Source of the DNA: Isoetes taiwanensis
Taxonomy: Eukaryota; Streptophyta; Lycopodiopsida; Isoetales; Isoetaceae
Direction of reading: 5' to 3'
DNA length: 64,000 nt
NCBI GenBank assembly: GCA_021234155.1
Contig: JAJEKV010000139.1
Coordinates: 1,080,975 to 1,144,974 of the forward strand
Shown here: positions 23,881-34,822 of the stretch, in pieces
How the letters are laid out: the number at the start of each line of letters is the position of its first letter
Position numbering within the stretch: the first letter of the stretch is position 1
Program-made: the position numbers and the translations under genes
Notes under the pieces: model-generated
What the model was told of the DNA's origin: nothing
Database searches by the model: none
What the model saw: only the letters and a program-made list of their open reading frames with translations

Positions 23881-24851
23881 GGCACCTGCAGATGATCTTT
23901 GAGGCGAAGCTGAATCTTTCTTGGGAGCTTCTCCAGTTACTAATTTAGCACTTGGTGATGAAAGTGTTTCTGTTGCAGCAGTCATTGAAGGCTCTGCACT
24001 TGCAAACTGCTTTAGCTTTCTCAAGTGCCATCCTCTCTATTTCCTCAACTTCACTTTGCCATGTTCGAGGAGGCAGCATTTGCGAGCGGTTCTATTGCGG
24101 CCTTTGTAAATGTCATTGTTGATACGGAGCTGGAAGGTTGAGGGTCTCTGATTGATGCCTTATGCTCAATAAAATCGTAAAGAGAGTCGATGCGAGATGG
24201 CTCAAGAACATCGACCATTAAATTTTATACGGGATAGGAACGACCTCATCAAACAAACAAATGATCTAAATTTCAATAGACATAAAAAGAACATGAAAAC
24301 AGAACTTAAACAATGAGAAATATCTGGTACATTCTGCTTCAACATGTACATTTCATTTCATGTACATAAAATGTACCAAATGTACGTAACTACATTTAAC
24401 TGTAGCCAAATGCACATGTACATGTTCCTCAATGTACATAGATGTACCTCAATGCACCGGATGTACCCGGGTATCCAGTTAGGGAATGTAGATCTATGCC
24501 CAAAAAAAGCACATATATGTAAAAAATGCACTCTAAAAATAAATGCATGTACATCTATTTGCAGATGTAGACTCCATTAGATACATGTACAACTGATACA
24601 AGCTAGCGGATCAAGCTAAAAAAAAGCATCAATAAACAAGCAAATATATGCCTATGTACCTCGCTACGGATGTACACTAAAAGTTATACATGTACAAGGA
24701 ATAGCAATGCCTTTGAAAGCCATACATGTAGAACACAAATATGAATTAAAAGAGAAATATAAGTTTAAATTAGTTGAGAGCAATGCATACCTTTTCACTG
24801 GCCGGGGAAACCAAGCTGAATTCGAGAATGCCCTCATCCGGATGCAACCTT

Positions 24852-25496
24852 TTATGCAATTACGTCTTTCATGGACCGGATAACACAAAGCGAGAAGAGG
24901 CAATAAGCATCTACGCATGGAGCTAGTAGCAACAAACTAGTTTTGCCAAAGCCTTGGCCACAGGTACATGGGCCTGAATGTGATGAAGCTTGCTCTATAG
25001 AAGTTGCTCCCTGGGGTGGGGCCTGGGTGCTGAGAACAATAGGTCTGCTCTCTCCCATGAAATCAAAATCTGTGAATGCCTTTCTTTGAACCAATTCAAT
25101 GCAATTAAGTTTTTCCTTTGCTTCAATTGAGATTTCATGCCTTTCAATTTCTTTAGTTCCTTCCCGCAAACCAATTTCTAGCTTAGAAGAGTCTTTGCTC
25201 TTTCTCATGTCTACTCATAACCAAGTCTTCCAACTTGTACTTCAACACTCAGAAGATAACTTGATTTTTCGAGGATCACGGGACAATTTGTCAAATTCTG
25301 TTTTGTCTCATCTATTTTTACGGCGGTCTGCTGCGGATCTTCGGATAGCATATCCTTTCTACCCTCAATCCGGCTGATGACCTTCAATGCATCCCTCCTT
25401 TTTTCTTCCAGTGCTTCTACTTCGTTCAATAGGTTAGTTTTCTCCTCCAACCCATGCTTAAGTAACTGCTTTATTGTGTCAACATCTGATCTAGAA
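24852..25496 (-). pseudogene. Coiled-coil and cysteine region of the TIR-element protein
   Basis: Two adjoining minus-strand frames. The first reads SDVDTIKQLLKHGLEEKTNL, then EVEALEEKRRDALKVISRIE and KIDETKQNLTNCP, a clear heptad coiled coil of about 90 residues. The second reads KEIERHEISIEAKEKLNCIE, then GPCTCGQGFGKTSLLLLAPC, VDAYCLFSLCVIR, a set of paired cysteines that could bind zinc. It continues the protein that starts near 26263 after the 260 bp MITE. Family unknown. Confidence 0.5.
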
Positions 25497-25756
25497 GGGT
25501 AAAAGCATGAAAGGGTGTACGTACATTGTACTGAATTGATGTACAAATATGGATACTTTTCACGTACATTTTGGTTATTTTTTATTTGTATAAACATACA
25601 CTTTTCGATTTTATGTGCTTTGCATATACATTTAAGCTAAATTTCGGATATGTTTTGGCTATGCATGTATTTTTTGGGTACTTTGGGTGATTTGTGTAAT
25701 ATAGCCACATGTACCAAAAGGGATACATTTATAGACACCCTTTCATGCTTTTACCC
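25497..25756. mobile_element. 260 bp MITE, derivative of the 7.6 kb TIR element
   Basis: Both ends carry the same 22 bp inverted repeat as the parent (starting GGGTAAAAGCATGAAAGGGT). The right-hand 33 bases are shared exactly with the parent's right end at 26483-26515. The 4 bp duplication is AGAA (25493-25496 and 25757-25760). The inside is TGTAC-rich and noncoding. It sits in the parent's coding region and interrupts the coiled-coil protein. Confidence 0.9.
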
Positions 25757-26263
25757 AGAATAACCCAAGGCTCTAATATTCTGCTGCAATACGATGTCCT
25801 GTTTGATATTTGAAGATTTACCTGTTGTAGGGTCCTCTGTAATTTCTGAAGTTTTGGCAAGATCTTTGGCGGTCCTAGCCACGTCCATCCAATCAACAAG
25901 CCGTCCCTTCAAGTGAAGAGCAAATGCTCTGGCAAAATAGGTAGAAATATAATGGTTTATAACCTGTTTCTTGCCATAAACTAATTCATAATATTTAAAA
26001 AAATCATCTTTCCATGCGTTCTGGATTCTCCCTTCCTTGAATCCTCGTCTATTTTTTGGAGCTTCACCCCATACCTCGTTCATAACCCTTTCTAGGTTGG
26101 ATATGTGGGCCTCTGCATGTTTATCACGGAGGTCTTTGGCTTGGATCACATCAGAACCCAAGCGTAAACTCCTTGGAGGTAAGATTCCCCTTGCGGGAAG
26201 CGGCTTCTTGCTTGGGCTGTGGTGATGAGCAAGCATCACGGGGGGGGCGTTTTGGGGCCATAG
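25757..26263 (-). pseudogene. N-terminal part of the TIR-element protein, unknown family
   Basis: A minus-strand frame reads LPARGILPPRSLRLGSDVIQ, then KDLRDKHAEAHISNLERVMN, EVWGEAPKNRRGFKEGRIQN, AWKDDFFKYYELVYGKKQVI and NHYISTYFARAFALHLKGRL, then continues to the MITE at 25756. A start codon at 26263 (MAPKRPP) lies 253 bases inside the right terminal repeat, but a C run just after it shifts the frame. A TATA-like TCTATAAATG lies close to the terminal repeat. The helical, charged protein has no match I can name. Position and direction suggest it is the element's first exon. Confidence 0.5.
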
Positions 26264-26519
26264 CTAGATGAAGAATTCGTGATCGAATTCAAGCGTAGAA
26301 AGGCGGGGGGATAGTGAGCGAGAGGCAAACCAAGAAAGAATTTGGTAAAGAATTTCAAAATCCGATAATTGTGCGGTTTCAGAGTGGTGGATAGCCATTA
26401 ATCATGGCAGTTACTAGCGGGTCATGATGACAGTTATTCCAAAAATGTGCATTCGGTACATATGTATATGTAGAAAAAGGACTACATTTATAGACACCCT
26501 TTCATGCTTTTACCCATTG

Positions 26520-26960
26520 ATCAAACTGCCCATGATGTCTCGACTATCAACCCATTGAGACAACTCATCCTGAAGATAGGCTCGTATAATAGAATCAGAT
26601 GCTGCCCCGGGGTAAAATGACCCTAAAATGGACTCCATTATATATTCCAACACAGGTGAATTCTCTTGCCACTAAAACACCGATTTGCCAGTGCATAGCG
26701 TCATTTGCCATCTGATAAAAGAGAAGCAATTGGAGGTTAATCAAAGCGCTACATTAACCAATAGGTAGATAATGTCCCCCATCCTACCTCTCTCACAGCA
26801 CATCCATGTAGACGACATTGGGTAGACTTCAGTAAATAGGAAGTCATCAATTAATTAGATGAAGTCCTCCAACTTGATAACCATGTCGGTGCAAAATATT
26901 TTTTCTATCTTTGCAATGAGCTCCTCAATTTCCATGCTTGCTACTCCATGCACATAAGTT
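26520..26960 (-). other. Possible exon remnants right of the TIR element
   Basis: The minus strand reads MEIEELIAKIEKIFCTDMVI near 26935 and, further on, EYIMESILGSFYPGAASDS and YLQDELSQWVDSRDIMGSLI. The latter ends at the 4 bp duplication of the TIR element. A TTTATCAG splice-acceptor-like sequence precedes an ATG at about 26706. These look like pieces of real protein, but I cannot assign them. They may belong to the interrupted Helitron or to a captured gene. Confidence 0.35.
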
Positions 26961-27690
26961 ATGCATTACTTAGCATCAAAAAAATTTGAAATATGAACAT
27001 TTTGCTTCTAATATTCATTCCAGTGACAATCTCGACATCTATAGCACGTCTTCCCAATGCATGTATAATGAGGCAGGTGTTCAAGGGGGATTCACTCATG
27101 TACAAGGGGGATATGCCATCTGCGTGCATGGGGTGGCGAAAAACCCCCCTTATTACGGATCTTTAAAAGCAAATTTTGACCCCTTTCGAATAAAATTACC
27201 TAGGATAGTGCAAAAATACCGAGAAAAAGGACCCCCCCCGAACCGTATATGTACGAAAATGGATCCAAAAAACCCCTTTCCCGTGCATGCAGATGGGTTA
27301 TACGCCCAAAACTGTGAACCCCCTTGCAGGTGCCATTGTAGAGTCCCTTACATGCAGAAACAGACCTCAGTAACGTGACAATCATGCCAATCTTTGGCAT
27401 CCCACTGGAGTTTGCGCATTCAAAAATTCAGTAGAATAAACCCTGCGTCATTCACGTTAACAGCTCGATCAACACTATAATAATATGTAGGTGTACCAGG
27501 CAACCACTCTGTCATCCTCTTGTTTATTTCGTCTGCATCCTCATTTAATGGCATAAGGATTGCATTTTGCACCCAATAGGGCACACTTCTATAATTCATT
27601 GAAATATCAGCAAATGTCACGGCTAGCAAGTTATTTAAGCCTAACAACTTGACACAAATCTCTTCCAAAAAATGTGGCCTTGATGTGCTA
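26961..27690 (-). pseudogene. Helitron helicase (PIF1-like) C-terminal fragment
   Basis: The minus strand encodes EEICVKLLGLNNLLAV, then WVQNAILMPLNEDADEINKR, MTEWLPGTPTYYYSVDRAV, VGMPKIGMIVTLLRSVSACK, GLYNGTC and, past a MITE, LIIHALGRRAIDVEIVTG. This is the C-terminal third of the PIF1-like helicase of Helitrons, with the NEDVDEIN, LPG-YxSxD and GLCNGTR-LI motifs. It is truncated on both sides: the N-terminal helicase motifs and the Rep nuclease are absent, and the last 90 or so residues are missing after RSKMFIF. Orientation agrees with Helitron copy 1, but the order of parts is scrambled, so it may come from another copy. Confidence 0.85.
27080..27326. mobile_element. MITE-like element, family B, copy 3 (inverted)
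   Basis: A 247 bp copy, opposite in orientation to the copies at 2716 and 20899. Ends read CAAGGGGGATTCAC and GTGAACCCCCTTG. It is flanked by a 6 bp duplication, CAGGTG (27074-27079 and 27327-27332). Removing it restores the helicase reading ...GLYNGTCLIIH..., so the insertion point is exact. Confidence 0.85.
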
Positions 27691-28020
27691 ATCTCCCGTG
27701 TTGTCTTTTAACATCCATATGTGCAACTTTCGAACAGGTTGATGCTTGCAAGAACGAACATGATTTGTTTTTGTAATTAATTTTTATGTTGAAATTGTTT
27801 AATAAGTGTATCATGTTATGTTTGTTTAAAGGATGGATCTTAGTAGAGAAAACAATGCTTTATAAGAATGTGAGGACCAAGTAAACTTTTCTCTAAAGTA
27901 GGAAATTTAAGAAGACATATCCAAAACTTATGCTCAAAATGTCACGCTTAAAAGTAATTAAGTACATCAACAAAGGATTGGTACATAATATGAAAAACAT
28001 AAATTCTTGTTCTGGTTCAT
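27682..28020 (-). mobile_element. Helitron 3' region, second partial copy without hairpin
   Basis: Matches the noncoding 3' region of Helitron copy 1 (11660-11774 joined to 18522-18750) along its length, with the LINE absent at the equivalent place near 27800. The terminal hairpin is missing. This empty site supports the LINE insertion call. Confidence 0.7.
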
Positions 28021-28199
28021 AGATGCGCGTTGATTCCGTGATAGACTTTTTTGGTTATAGATTTCTTAGGAAAATCATGATAAACCTTAGGGTTTGTGGT
28101 TTAGGCAATTGTGATGAACATATGCGAGAGAAATTATACAATATCTATATACTAGAAAAAGTGCCCAGCGTTGCTGGGCTTTTCGTCGGGCATAAATTA

Positions 28200-30480
28200 A
28201 CAAACTAATACATATGGTAGATTTAAGTTGAGGCATCTACTATTGGGTTTATATTGAATGAGTGAATGATAATGATAAAATCTTGAAAAAATTTGTGTAT
28301 GTGTTACCTATATTGATACCATGAGGCAATAATAGGGACATTCCTCTACAACTTGACAATCTAAAAATCTTATGAACCCAACCAAACCATGTTTTATAAA
28401 ATGAAGTGAGTTGCATTTGATCTTTTCTCTATGGGCGCTCTACTTAAATGCCACATCTCGACTTGGAAGTTAAATTTGGAAAACTCTGTCTGCAGAGCTG
28501 TGAGCTTAGTTCCATTTCGTATATAAATGAGAATCTTTTATCTGTACATTCTTCTAACCATTTCCATGCACGTGCATCCATGCATACCCCAACAGGAAAG
28601 GAAATGAGAAAAGAGAGACGTAAAAAAGTTGTACCTCATTTGCGACAGTGGAGAGATACACAACCAAATTGTGTTCAAAAAATATGTGAGTTTGTGATCT
28701 TCTTGTAATCCCCACGAAGATCATGCATTATGCAACTGGTCTTGTGAATAACAATTTTCGTCTACAAACGATTAAAAGTCATCTTCTGGTGACTCATTAG
28801 TTTTAATCTTCTGGTGACTCATTAGACAGCAAATTGGCAACAAAGGCTGTAGAAATGTCAAGACCATCCAAATCATCAGGTGCATCTACTTTGATAGCCA
28901 CAACATGAAACCCTGCATAGACAAGTGTGCGATCGCACATATTGTTATGACCTTAAGGGACAAATTTTTAACTGTTCTAATTCAGATCTAAGGAGCATAC
29001 ATGAATTATACAAACATCTATGATTGACAATAACCTGACCAGAAAGAAAGTAAGAATTCATCTTAAATTATCTTATCTGATAGGGTAAAGGTTGGAACAA
29101 AAATTTTCATCTCTGTCAAAATTTCCGCTGTTTAAAACATGTACAAACGGAAAAGGGGAGAGGTGGTCATTTTGACTTACTGGATTATCTTGAATTGAGG
29201 ACAAACTAATGAATTAATGAAAATGAACACGTTACAGAAACATCAAGAAACGATGCATTGTTCAAGATTATCCCCTCTATTCAAATACTGTAGATAAGAG
29301 CAAGACTCTCTTTCAAATTAAAAAGTAACAAAATAAACGTCCTTATACATGGACATGAAAATACGATGAAGTTCTGCTTGCTTATGAAGATGAAGCTCCC
29401 GCAAGTCCGACAAATCAAAGCTGTTAAAAAGTGCGACTGCGAGCTCGAAATATACTGAAGAAGCAATGCTAGAACAGAAGCAATGGTGCAAAATGGTGTA
29501 TGGCCATATACATTTGGAAGAGGTAAATCTCTCAAAAGAGAAAGGAAGCTGCAGAAACACAGAGCCATAAGAACCATTACAGCCTTGTATAATCAATTTA
29601 AGAAACACTTATCTTTACAAACATATTATTAGCCTTCAAGAAAGAGTTTGCAAATCACGAAGTTCGGAACCAACACAACAACTTTGCTTGCAGAACTAAT
29701 GGGAAGAAAAGCAGAAAATTGGATAACATACTTCTCAAACTTTGTGTATTGTTCTTTAATTAATCTATGCACCTGGATCCACTATCTCCAAGGCCATGAA
29801 GCCAGATAACAGTAGCAAGATGCTCGCCTTTAAGTTCTAATATCAGAGTTCTCCATATCCTAGCTTGTTAATTCTATCTATCCAACCTGGTCAAAAGCAA
29901 ACTTGTGCATTCTATATATTTATAATGCAGACAAATTCAACATAAAAACCTTTTGAGATTACCTGCTGGAGCCGACAAGAGAGGATCTGGTCTCGATATC
30001 TTTCTCCTAATAATGGACGCACATATACCCATGTTTGCGCTCCTGCTTCAAGCAGAAATGAAATTGGGTTTCCAATTGAATAACAAATTATGATTTCCCC
30101 ACCAAAAGAATTCATCATACCAACCTTATTGACACAGCGTTGCCCTTCTTGGTATCTATCCCAGATAATAGATAAGTTTTAGGGAAGGAGATACAACTGC
30201 GAAGATATAAAAACAACATTATTTCCTTTCGGGCTTTTTCCAATGCTGCAATCACGACTTGAAAGGCAATATTGGTCCTGTGCTTAAGATATACATGATA
30301 AGTATGGCTACCAAGTTGGAAATGGTTGGATCACATTTGAGATATATAATGTTGTTATCATAATTAAATTCGGAGGTCCTACTAATAAATGGATGGATCA
30401 TCATTGGATAGACATGTTCCTGAAGATTTCTAAGCAAGCGCAAGAGAATGGAGCAAGCAAATTGTTCTCTGAAATCCGGG
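28200..30480. other. Interior of Helitron copy 2, no gene recognised
   Basis: Short frames only. Sequence texture and scattered intron-like edges are compatible with captured host DNA, but nothing could be named. Confidence 0.3.
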
Positions 30481-30489
30481 ATGAAGTTT

Positions 30490-31049
30490 TCAGAACCTGC
30501 TGAACATATGAAAATTTATGCTCTGTTTCTCCAGGCATATGATCTTAGATAACTTGTTCTTAAGCTTTCCCATTAATCTCCTGGCATTATGCCTCATGAT
30601 CAATATTTTAACACTGGAGCATACATAACCTTCCTTTCTTCTATTTGCAAAATCATTGTGAAGTATAATGGCACTGTCTATACCTCTCACACAGAGAATT
30701 AAAGCAAAATCTACATACGTAAGCTGGTCTAATTGGATCATGATCATATATGAACACTGCAATTGCAACTCCATGCAAGAAGGAAACATGTGTCCTCCAT
30801 GCAAGAGTTCCTCCTAGAAATGGGTTTAATTTATGCAGAACATTTAACAGATATGTAGTTCATTTAACTTCCAAGTGTATACCTGAAGTTTGGATGCAAA
30901 CAATCACCTAAATCTTCTGCTATCCCAGCACATGAATTCAGCGCCTTGTCAAATATGAAGTCATAATGAAACCACCAGTGGTGTTCTTTTACGGCAGAAA
31001 CTAAGTCTTTGTCTATGTGATATACACCATCTGTCACCACAAAGAACAT
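30490..31049 (-). pseudogene. Possible captured host exons, family unknown
   Basis: Minus-strand frames read FFVVTDGVYHIDKDLVSAVK, then EHHWWFHYDFIFDKALNSCA and GIAEDLGDCLHPNFRYTLGS, followed after a gap by SCMELQLQCSYMIMIQLDQL, TYVDFALILCVRGIDSAIIL. The composition, rich in Trp, His, Cys and acidic residues, is protein-like, and the pieces are bounded by possible splice edges. They sit inside a Helitron, which commonly captures host exons. I cannot identify the parent gene. Confidence 0.35.
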
Positions 31050-31598
31050 CCATGAATACTATGTTTACAAATCTGTATAAATGAATTTAACAGCTTCACA
31101 CATGCCAAATTAAGCAGAAATAGATAACAAAACTCTTACTTTTCCTCTCTCACTCCACTCAACTTGAATCAACTGAGGTAGAACAAAGCATATGGAATGA
31201 AATACATATCCAGCAGGGCATACTTGCAGCCTACATGCATCCGTTGGGAGCGGCTCCTGCAAGAAGAAAATAGATAGAGCTTTTTATCCTCGCTTTTCTT
31301 TGGCATCCTTCCGTTTGTCTTTTTCACACCCATTAGATCTCAATGGCAACCAAATCTTTACCACTTATTTAGAACAACGATCCCCAATCAAAATTAATGA
31401 CATACATGAGCCCAAAAATAAGATATTACTGCTTTGAAGGTGGCAACAGATTCTTGGCAAAATCTAGAGTAATAATCAGCTAAATAACAAAATAACATCA
31501 AGTACATTGACAACAATAATGCAATTCACAATTATATCTGGGTTTCAGAAAGCTTGTTCACATATAGCATGTAAATCAATCGGGCACATAATATGCAC

Positions 31599-32835
31599 CT
31601 ACGTTGGGGAAATTCCCCGGGAGAGTGTATTGCTACCGTCCATGCTGGACAAAAAACCGTCCTAGCTGGCAGCCATCCGGAAGCCCTCCTGGCAGAAATT
31701 CCCTGGTTTCCGGATTCTTCCCGCCCAGCAAGAACAGAGCCGGATCTTGTACCCCTATCTGGTCGATTCTTGCACCAGCCCCATTCCGTCGAGCAACAAG
31801 GATTCTAAATCAATTCCAGGTATTAGACATGGATTTTTTTATTGAGAATGAGTATTGAACAGAAATTTGCATAATTTTTTTTGTAAGAGCTCTCACTCAA
31901 CACAAAAAACCCTGTTCCGGCAGCATTCAGGTCCTCTGTTTTTTTTTTTTCTGATCATTCCTCCCATGAAATAGACTAGCGATCATTCCTTGGCAAATAT
32001 CCTCTGTCTAAACCGGGATCCGGTGCTTCCCAGACCAGCTCCATATGCAGACCAGCTCTGGAACGAAGGCTGGGGAAAAAATTTTTCCCATTTGAGCTAT
32101 TCAATCCGGCGATTTTTAGCTCGAAAGTAGAGCAGAAATGTTTGAGACCTGGGGGTAGGCAATGGCCGTGGGCTGGGCAATGGCGTAAGCTGCCCTCTGC
32201 TGCTACAGTATCTGGATGGAGCAGGAATTGAGTTGCAACCAGTAAATGGAAAGCTTCAGTTTCAATTCAAGATAGTTAGATTTTGCTCTGGCAAGAAGAA
32301 GAGCCTTTGCCTCTTACGAAAAAGTCAGAAAGGGGTTAAAGCACCCCTTGTTTTCGGTGAGAAACAAATTTATTTAAAGATTCGTAATGTTAGAAGTTGT
32401 AGGGAGAACAAATTCTAGGTCGAGCATTAAATATGGTTGAGTTCTTACCGTATTATGCATTGGCAGGAAAATCTTACTGCTGGAGTCGTTGAAACAGAGG
32501 TAAAAAAAAGTCTACTTTGTGCTTTAACATTGAATTGTTTTTTTTTTACAAGCAATTCTGTCTGAGGGGTTCTTTGTGTGTTCTTTGCTGTGTATAGAAA
32601 TATGTAAAGAACTCCAGGGGCGTAGAGTTATATACAAAAAAATTGGCTTCCGGAATCAGGCAAGCTCAAAGCACTGGTGTACTGAAAGCTCAAAGCAAAT
32701 AGGTATTGAATATATATTATTTCCGGTTTGAGGTATTAGCAACAGGGAGCTTCCGACTGCATTTTATGAATTCCGAATAGTTTTAGGACTTGCAGGAAAT
32801 TTTCCTAACAAGGTTTGAAAGTTTCCCCAACGCTG
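31599..32835. mobile_element. Non-autonomous hAT-like element, 1.24 kb
   Basis: The left end is CTACGTTGGGGAAA and the right end reverse-complements to CAGCGTTGGGGAAA, so 12 of 14 bases form inverted repeats. The flanks carry a perfect 8 bp duplication, ATATGCAC (31591-31598 and 32836-32843). An 8 bp duplication with short TIRs starting CA or CT points to the hAT superfamily. A plus-strand frame at 31593-31808 begins outside the element and has no transposase motif, so the element is non-autonomous. Confidence 0.85.
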
Positions 32836-32843
32836 ATATGCAC

Positions 32844-34380
32844 ACAAACGAATCTGAGCATTTGATAAAAGCATTTGTGCAAAAATAAAATCAACATGAA
32901 AGACGAAGTTTGAGTCTCCTGCTTTTTTCTGTAAGGAACATGAATTTTCATGGCATCAAGGAGCACAAATGTGCAGTAAATGGAGCATCAAATGCAGCCA
33001 AAACAGGTGCATAATGCATTTTCTAATGCTTTTGAAAACCAATTCCGTAACCCGATGAAGTGTGCTTTTGCAAGCGTTTACAGAACAATGAAAGTGAAAA
33101 TGCTCCATAGATCAACAATAACCTATTTGATTAAATCGCATGAGTTCATTCTCTCTAATGATTTGGAATGAAAGCAACGTGTGGCCATGATTGCTTCCAA
33201 ACGGCCATAATTCCTTCCAAAATTCTGCTATGCACCATGAATAGCAGCTAAGATGCTCTGCTATGCACCATGAATAGCAGCTAAGATGCTATTACCATAC
33301 CACTAAAAGGATGATGTGCTATCTAGGGATTTAAGGAATATTTACTTTCTGGACAATATATATATCAATCCATTGGGAGTCCATAACCAAGCATTTACAA
33401 TGGAAGAGTCTATAAAAAGCACAGCGGAAAGTCACATAGCTTGGAAAAGTAGTACTTTGCACAAGAAAGAATGATCTAAGAGCTTCCATCCTCATAAAAG
33501 TTAGACAGAGCATAACAAACAAATGCAGAGTGTAGAAATACCTGACAATGAGCAGAAGAAGAATAAGATAGCAAAACCGGCAAGGATAAAAAAGGCAAAG
33601 ATCTTCATACACACTGCCGGAAATCTTATTTTGGCATCAGGAAAATGCAATCCTAACAACCACTGCAAAAAACCACAATGATCTCAAACCATATGTCCCA
33701 GTAGACAAAAAAAACTCAGATTCGTCACCAATTTGATTTAAGAAATGTACTTACGCTTGAATAAATCACTTCTGATCCAGGACATAAATATGTTGAAATG
33801 GAGCCCATTTTACTGCCATATAGGTTTTATGAATCACCATTTTGGATTTAAATTCCTCTGAACCTGGTGTTGCCTCTGTTCCATCAGGGTTTCATGTTGT
33901 ATATATATTTTTTTCCATCATATTCTGTAGACGGCAAAGAGTTGTGGTATATGAATGATTTCTTCAGAAACAACAAATACTACAAAACTCATACCTTGCT
34001 AGAACGATAAGCGGAAGGGGACTGCCTGAAAAGCTTTAAATGCTTTAGAACTTTACCTATGGGACCTCTTCAATGTCGCAGCATTAGATTCCCAGCACCA
34101 GAAAAAGAGTGCCCGACTCGAGTTTTCCCATTGAAAAAAATAGCTTTTGTGTTCGATAAACGAAGCACCTGAAAAAAAAAATAGATCGAGGCAGATTGTT
34201 AGGGTTTTGTTTGACATTGACATAGAAAAGAATCGTAGGAAAGGGATCAGAGGAATACCAACGATGAAGCCAAGTAACTATCTTCGTTTTGAGTCTTCTC
34301 TAATGAATCCTGAATCCTAGTCCACAGTGAGCGCGCGTGAAACAAAAACCGTAAATTCGACGGATGAAAATAAACTAAGA
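32844..34380. other. Interior of Helitron copy 2 near its 5' end
   Basis: No gene recognised. At 33224-33289 a 33 bp unit containing CTGCTATGCACCATGAATAG is doubled. Each unit holds an internal CTGCTAT/ATAGCAG inverted pair that could fold. Confidence 0.4.
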
Positions 34381-34657
34381 AAATTAACAGCCAAGATTGC
34401 GCACAGACTATCACAAAACGCCTTTATTATTATATATAGATAGATAGATAGTAATAAAGGAGTTTTAGGATAATCTGTGCACAGCATCTTGACCATTCAA
34501 TTTTTTTTCCTGTTTTTATCCCTTAGATTTAGCGGTTATGTTTCAGGGGCACTGTGTGATATAGGATGGCATTGAGCAGTTTTGAATATGACGCTTGAGC
34601 CGTCTCAGCCGGGCTCGAGCTATCCAGCCATGGTCGCGACCTCATTTCTTCACTTCT

Positions 34658-34822
34658 GCATCACTTGGGCGGCAAAAAAGGAAGGATTTAAGCCTAAAAC
34701 ATCGAAGCCCTGTTGATGAAGAACATAGCAAATCTTCATACGCATCACTTGGGCGGCAAAAAAGGAAGGATTTAAGCCTAAAACATCGAGCCTCGTTGAT
34801 GAAGAACAGAGCAAACCCGGTA
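34658..34822. repeat. Tandem duplication, 84 bp unit, two copies
   Basis: The unit starting GCATCACTTGGGCGGCAAAA occurs at 34658 and 34742. It lies just inside the 5' end of Helitron copy 3. Confidence 0.85.

Larger units (their letters stand above)
18909..26515 (-). mobile_element. 7.6 kb TIR DNA transposon carrying an FCP1-like gene
   Basis: The left end starts GGGTAAAAGCATGAAAGGGT and the right end is its perfect reverse complement over 22 bp. The flanks show a 4 bp duplication, ATTG (18905-18908 and 26516-26519). A 260 bp element at 25497-25756 has the same 22 bp ends and its own 4 bp duplication (AGAA), so GGG is truly the first base and 4 bp the real duplication length. The inside is read from the right on the minus strand. 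A start region near 26263 leads to a coiled-coil protein, a cysteine-containing segment, a lysine-rich segment, an FCP1/NIF phosphatase domain and a last conserved-looking frame. TGTAC-rich DNA lies at 18970-20340 and 24340-24700. No known transposase motif was recognised. The 4 bp duplication would allow Sola, Academ or Chapaev-like groups, but nothing settles the superfamily. Confidence 0.75.
28152..34440 (-). mobile_element. Helitron copy 2, complete ends, about 6.3 kb
   Basis: On the minus strand, the 3' end is the hairpin GCCCAGC-AAC-GCTGGGC (28163-28179), then CACTTTTT and CTAG (28152-28155). The 5' end near 34440 reads TCTATCTATATATAATAATA, then AAAGGCGTTTTGTGATAGTC and TGTGCGCA, a typical plant Helitron start. 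No Rep/helicase was recognised inside, so it is non-autonomous. It holds possible captured exons (30490-31050) and a hAT-like insertion (31599-32835). Confidence 0.8.

Noticed and set aside
31593-31858. Host gene with proline-rich frames
   Set aside because: The frames start in or beside the left TIR of the hAT-like element and have no recognised domain.
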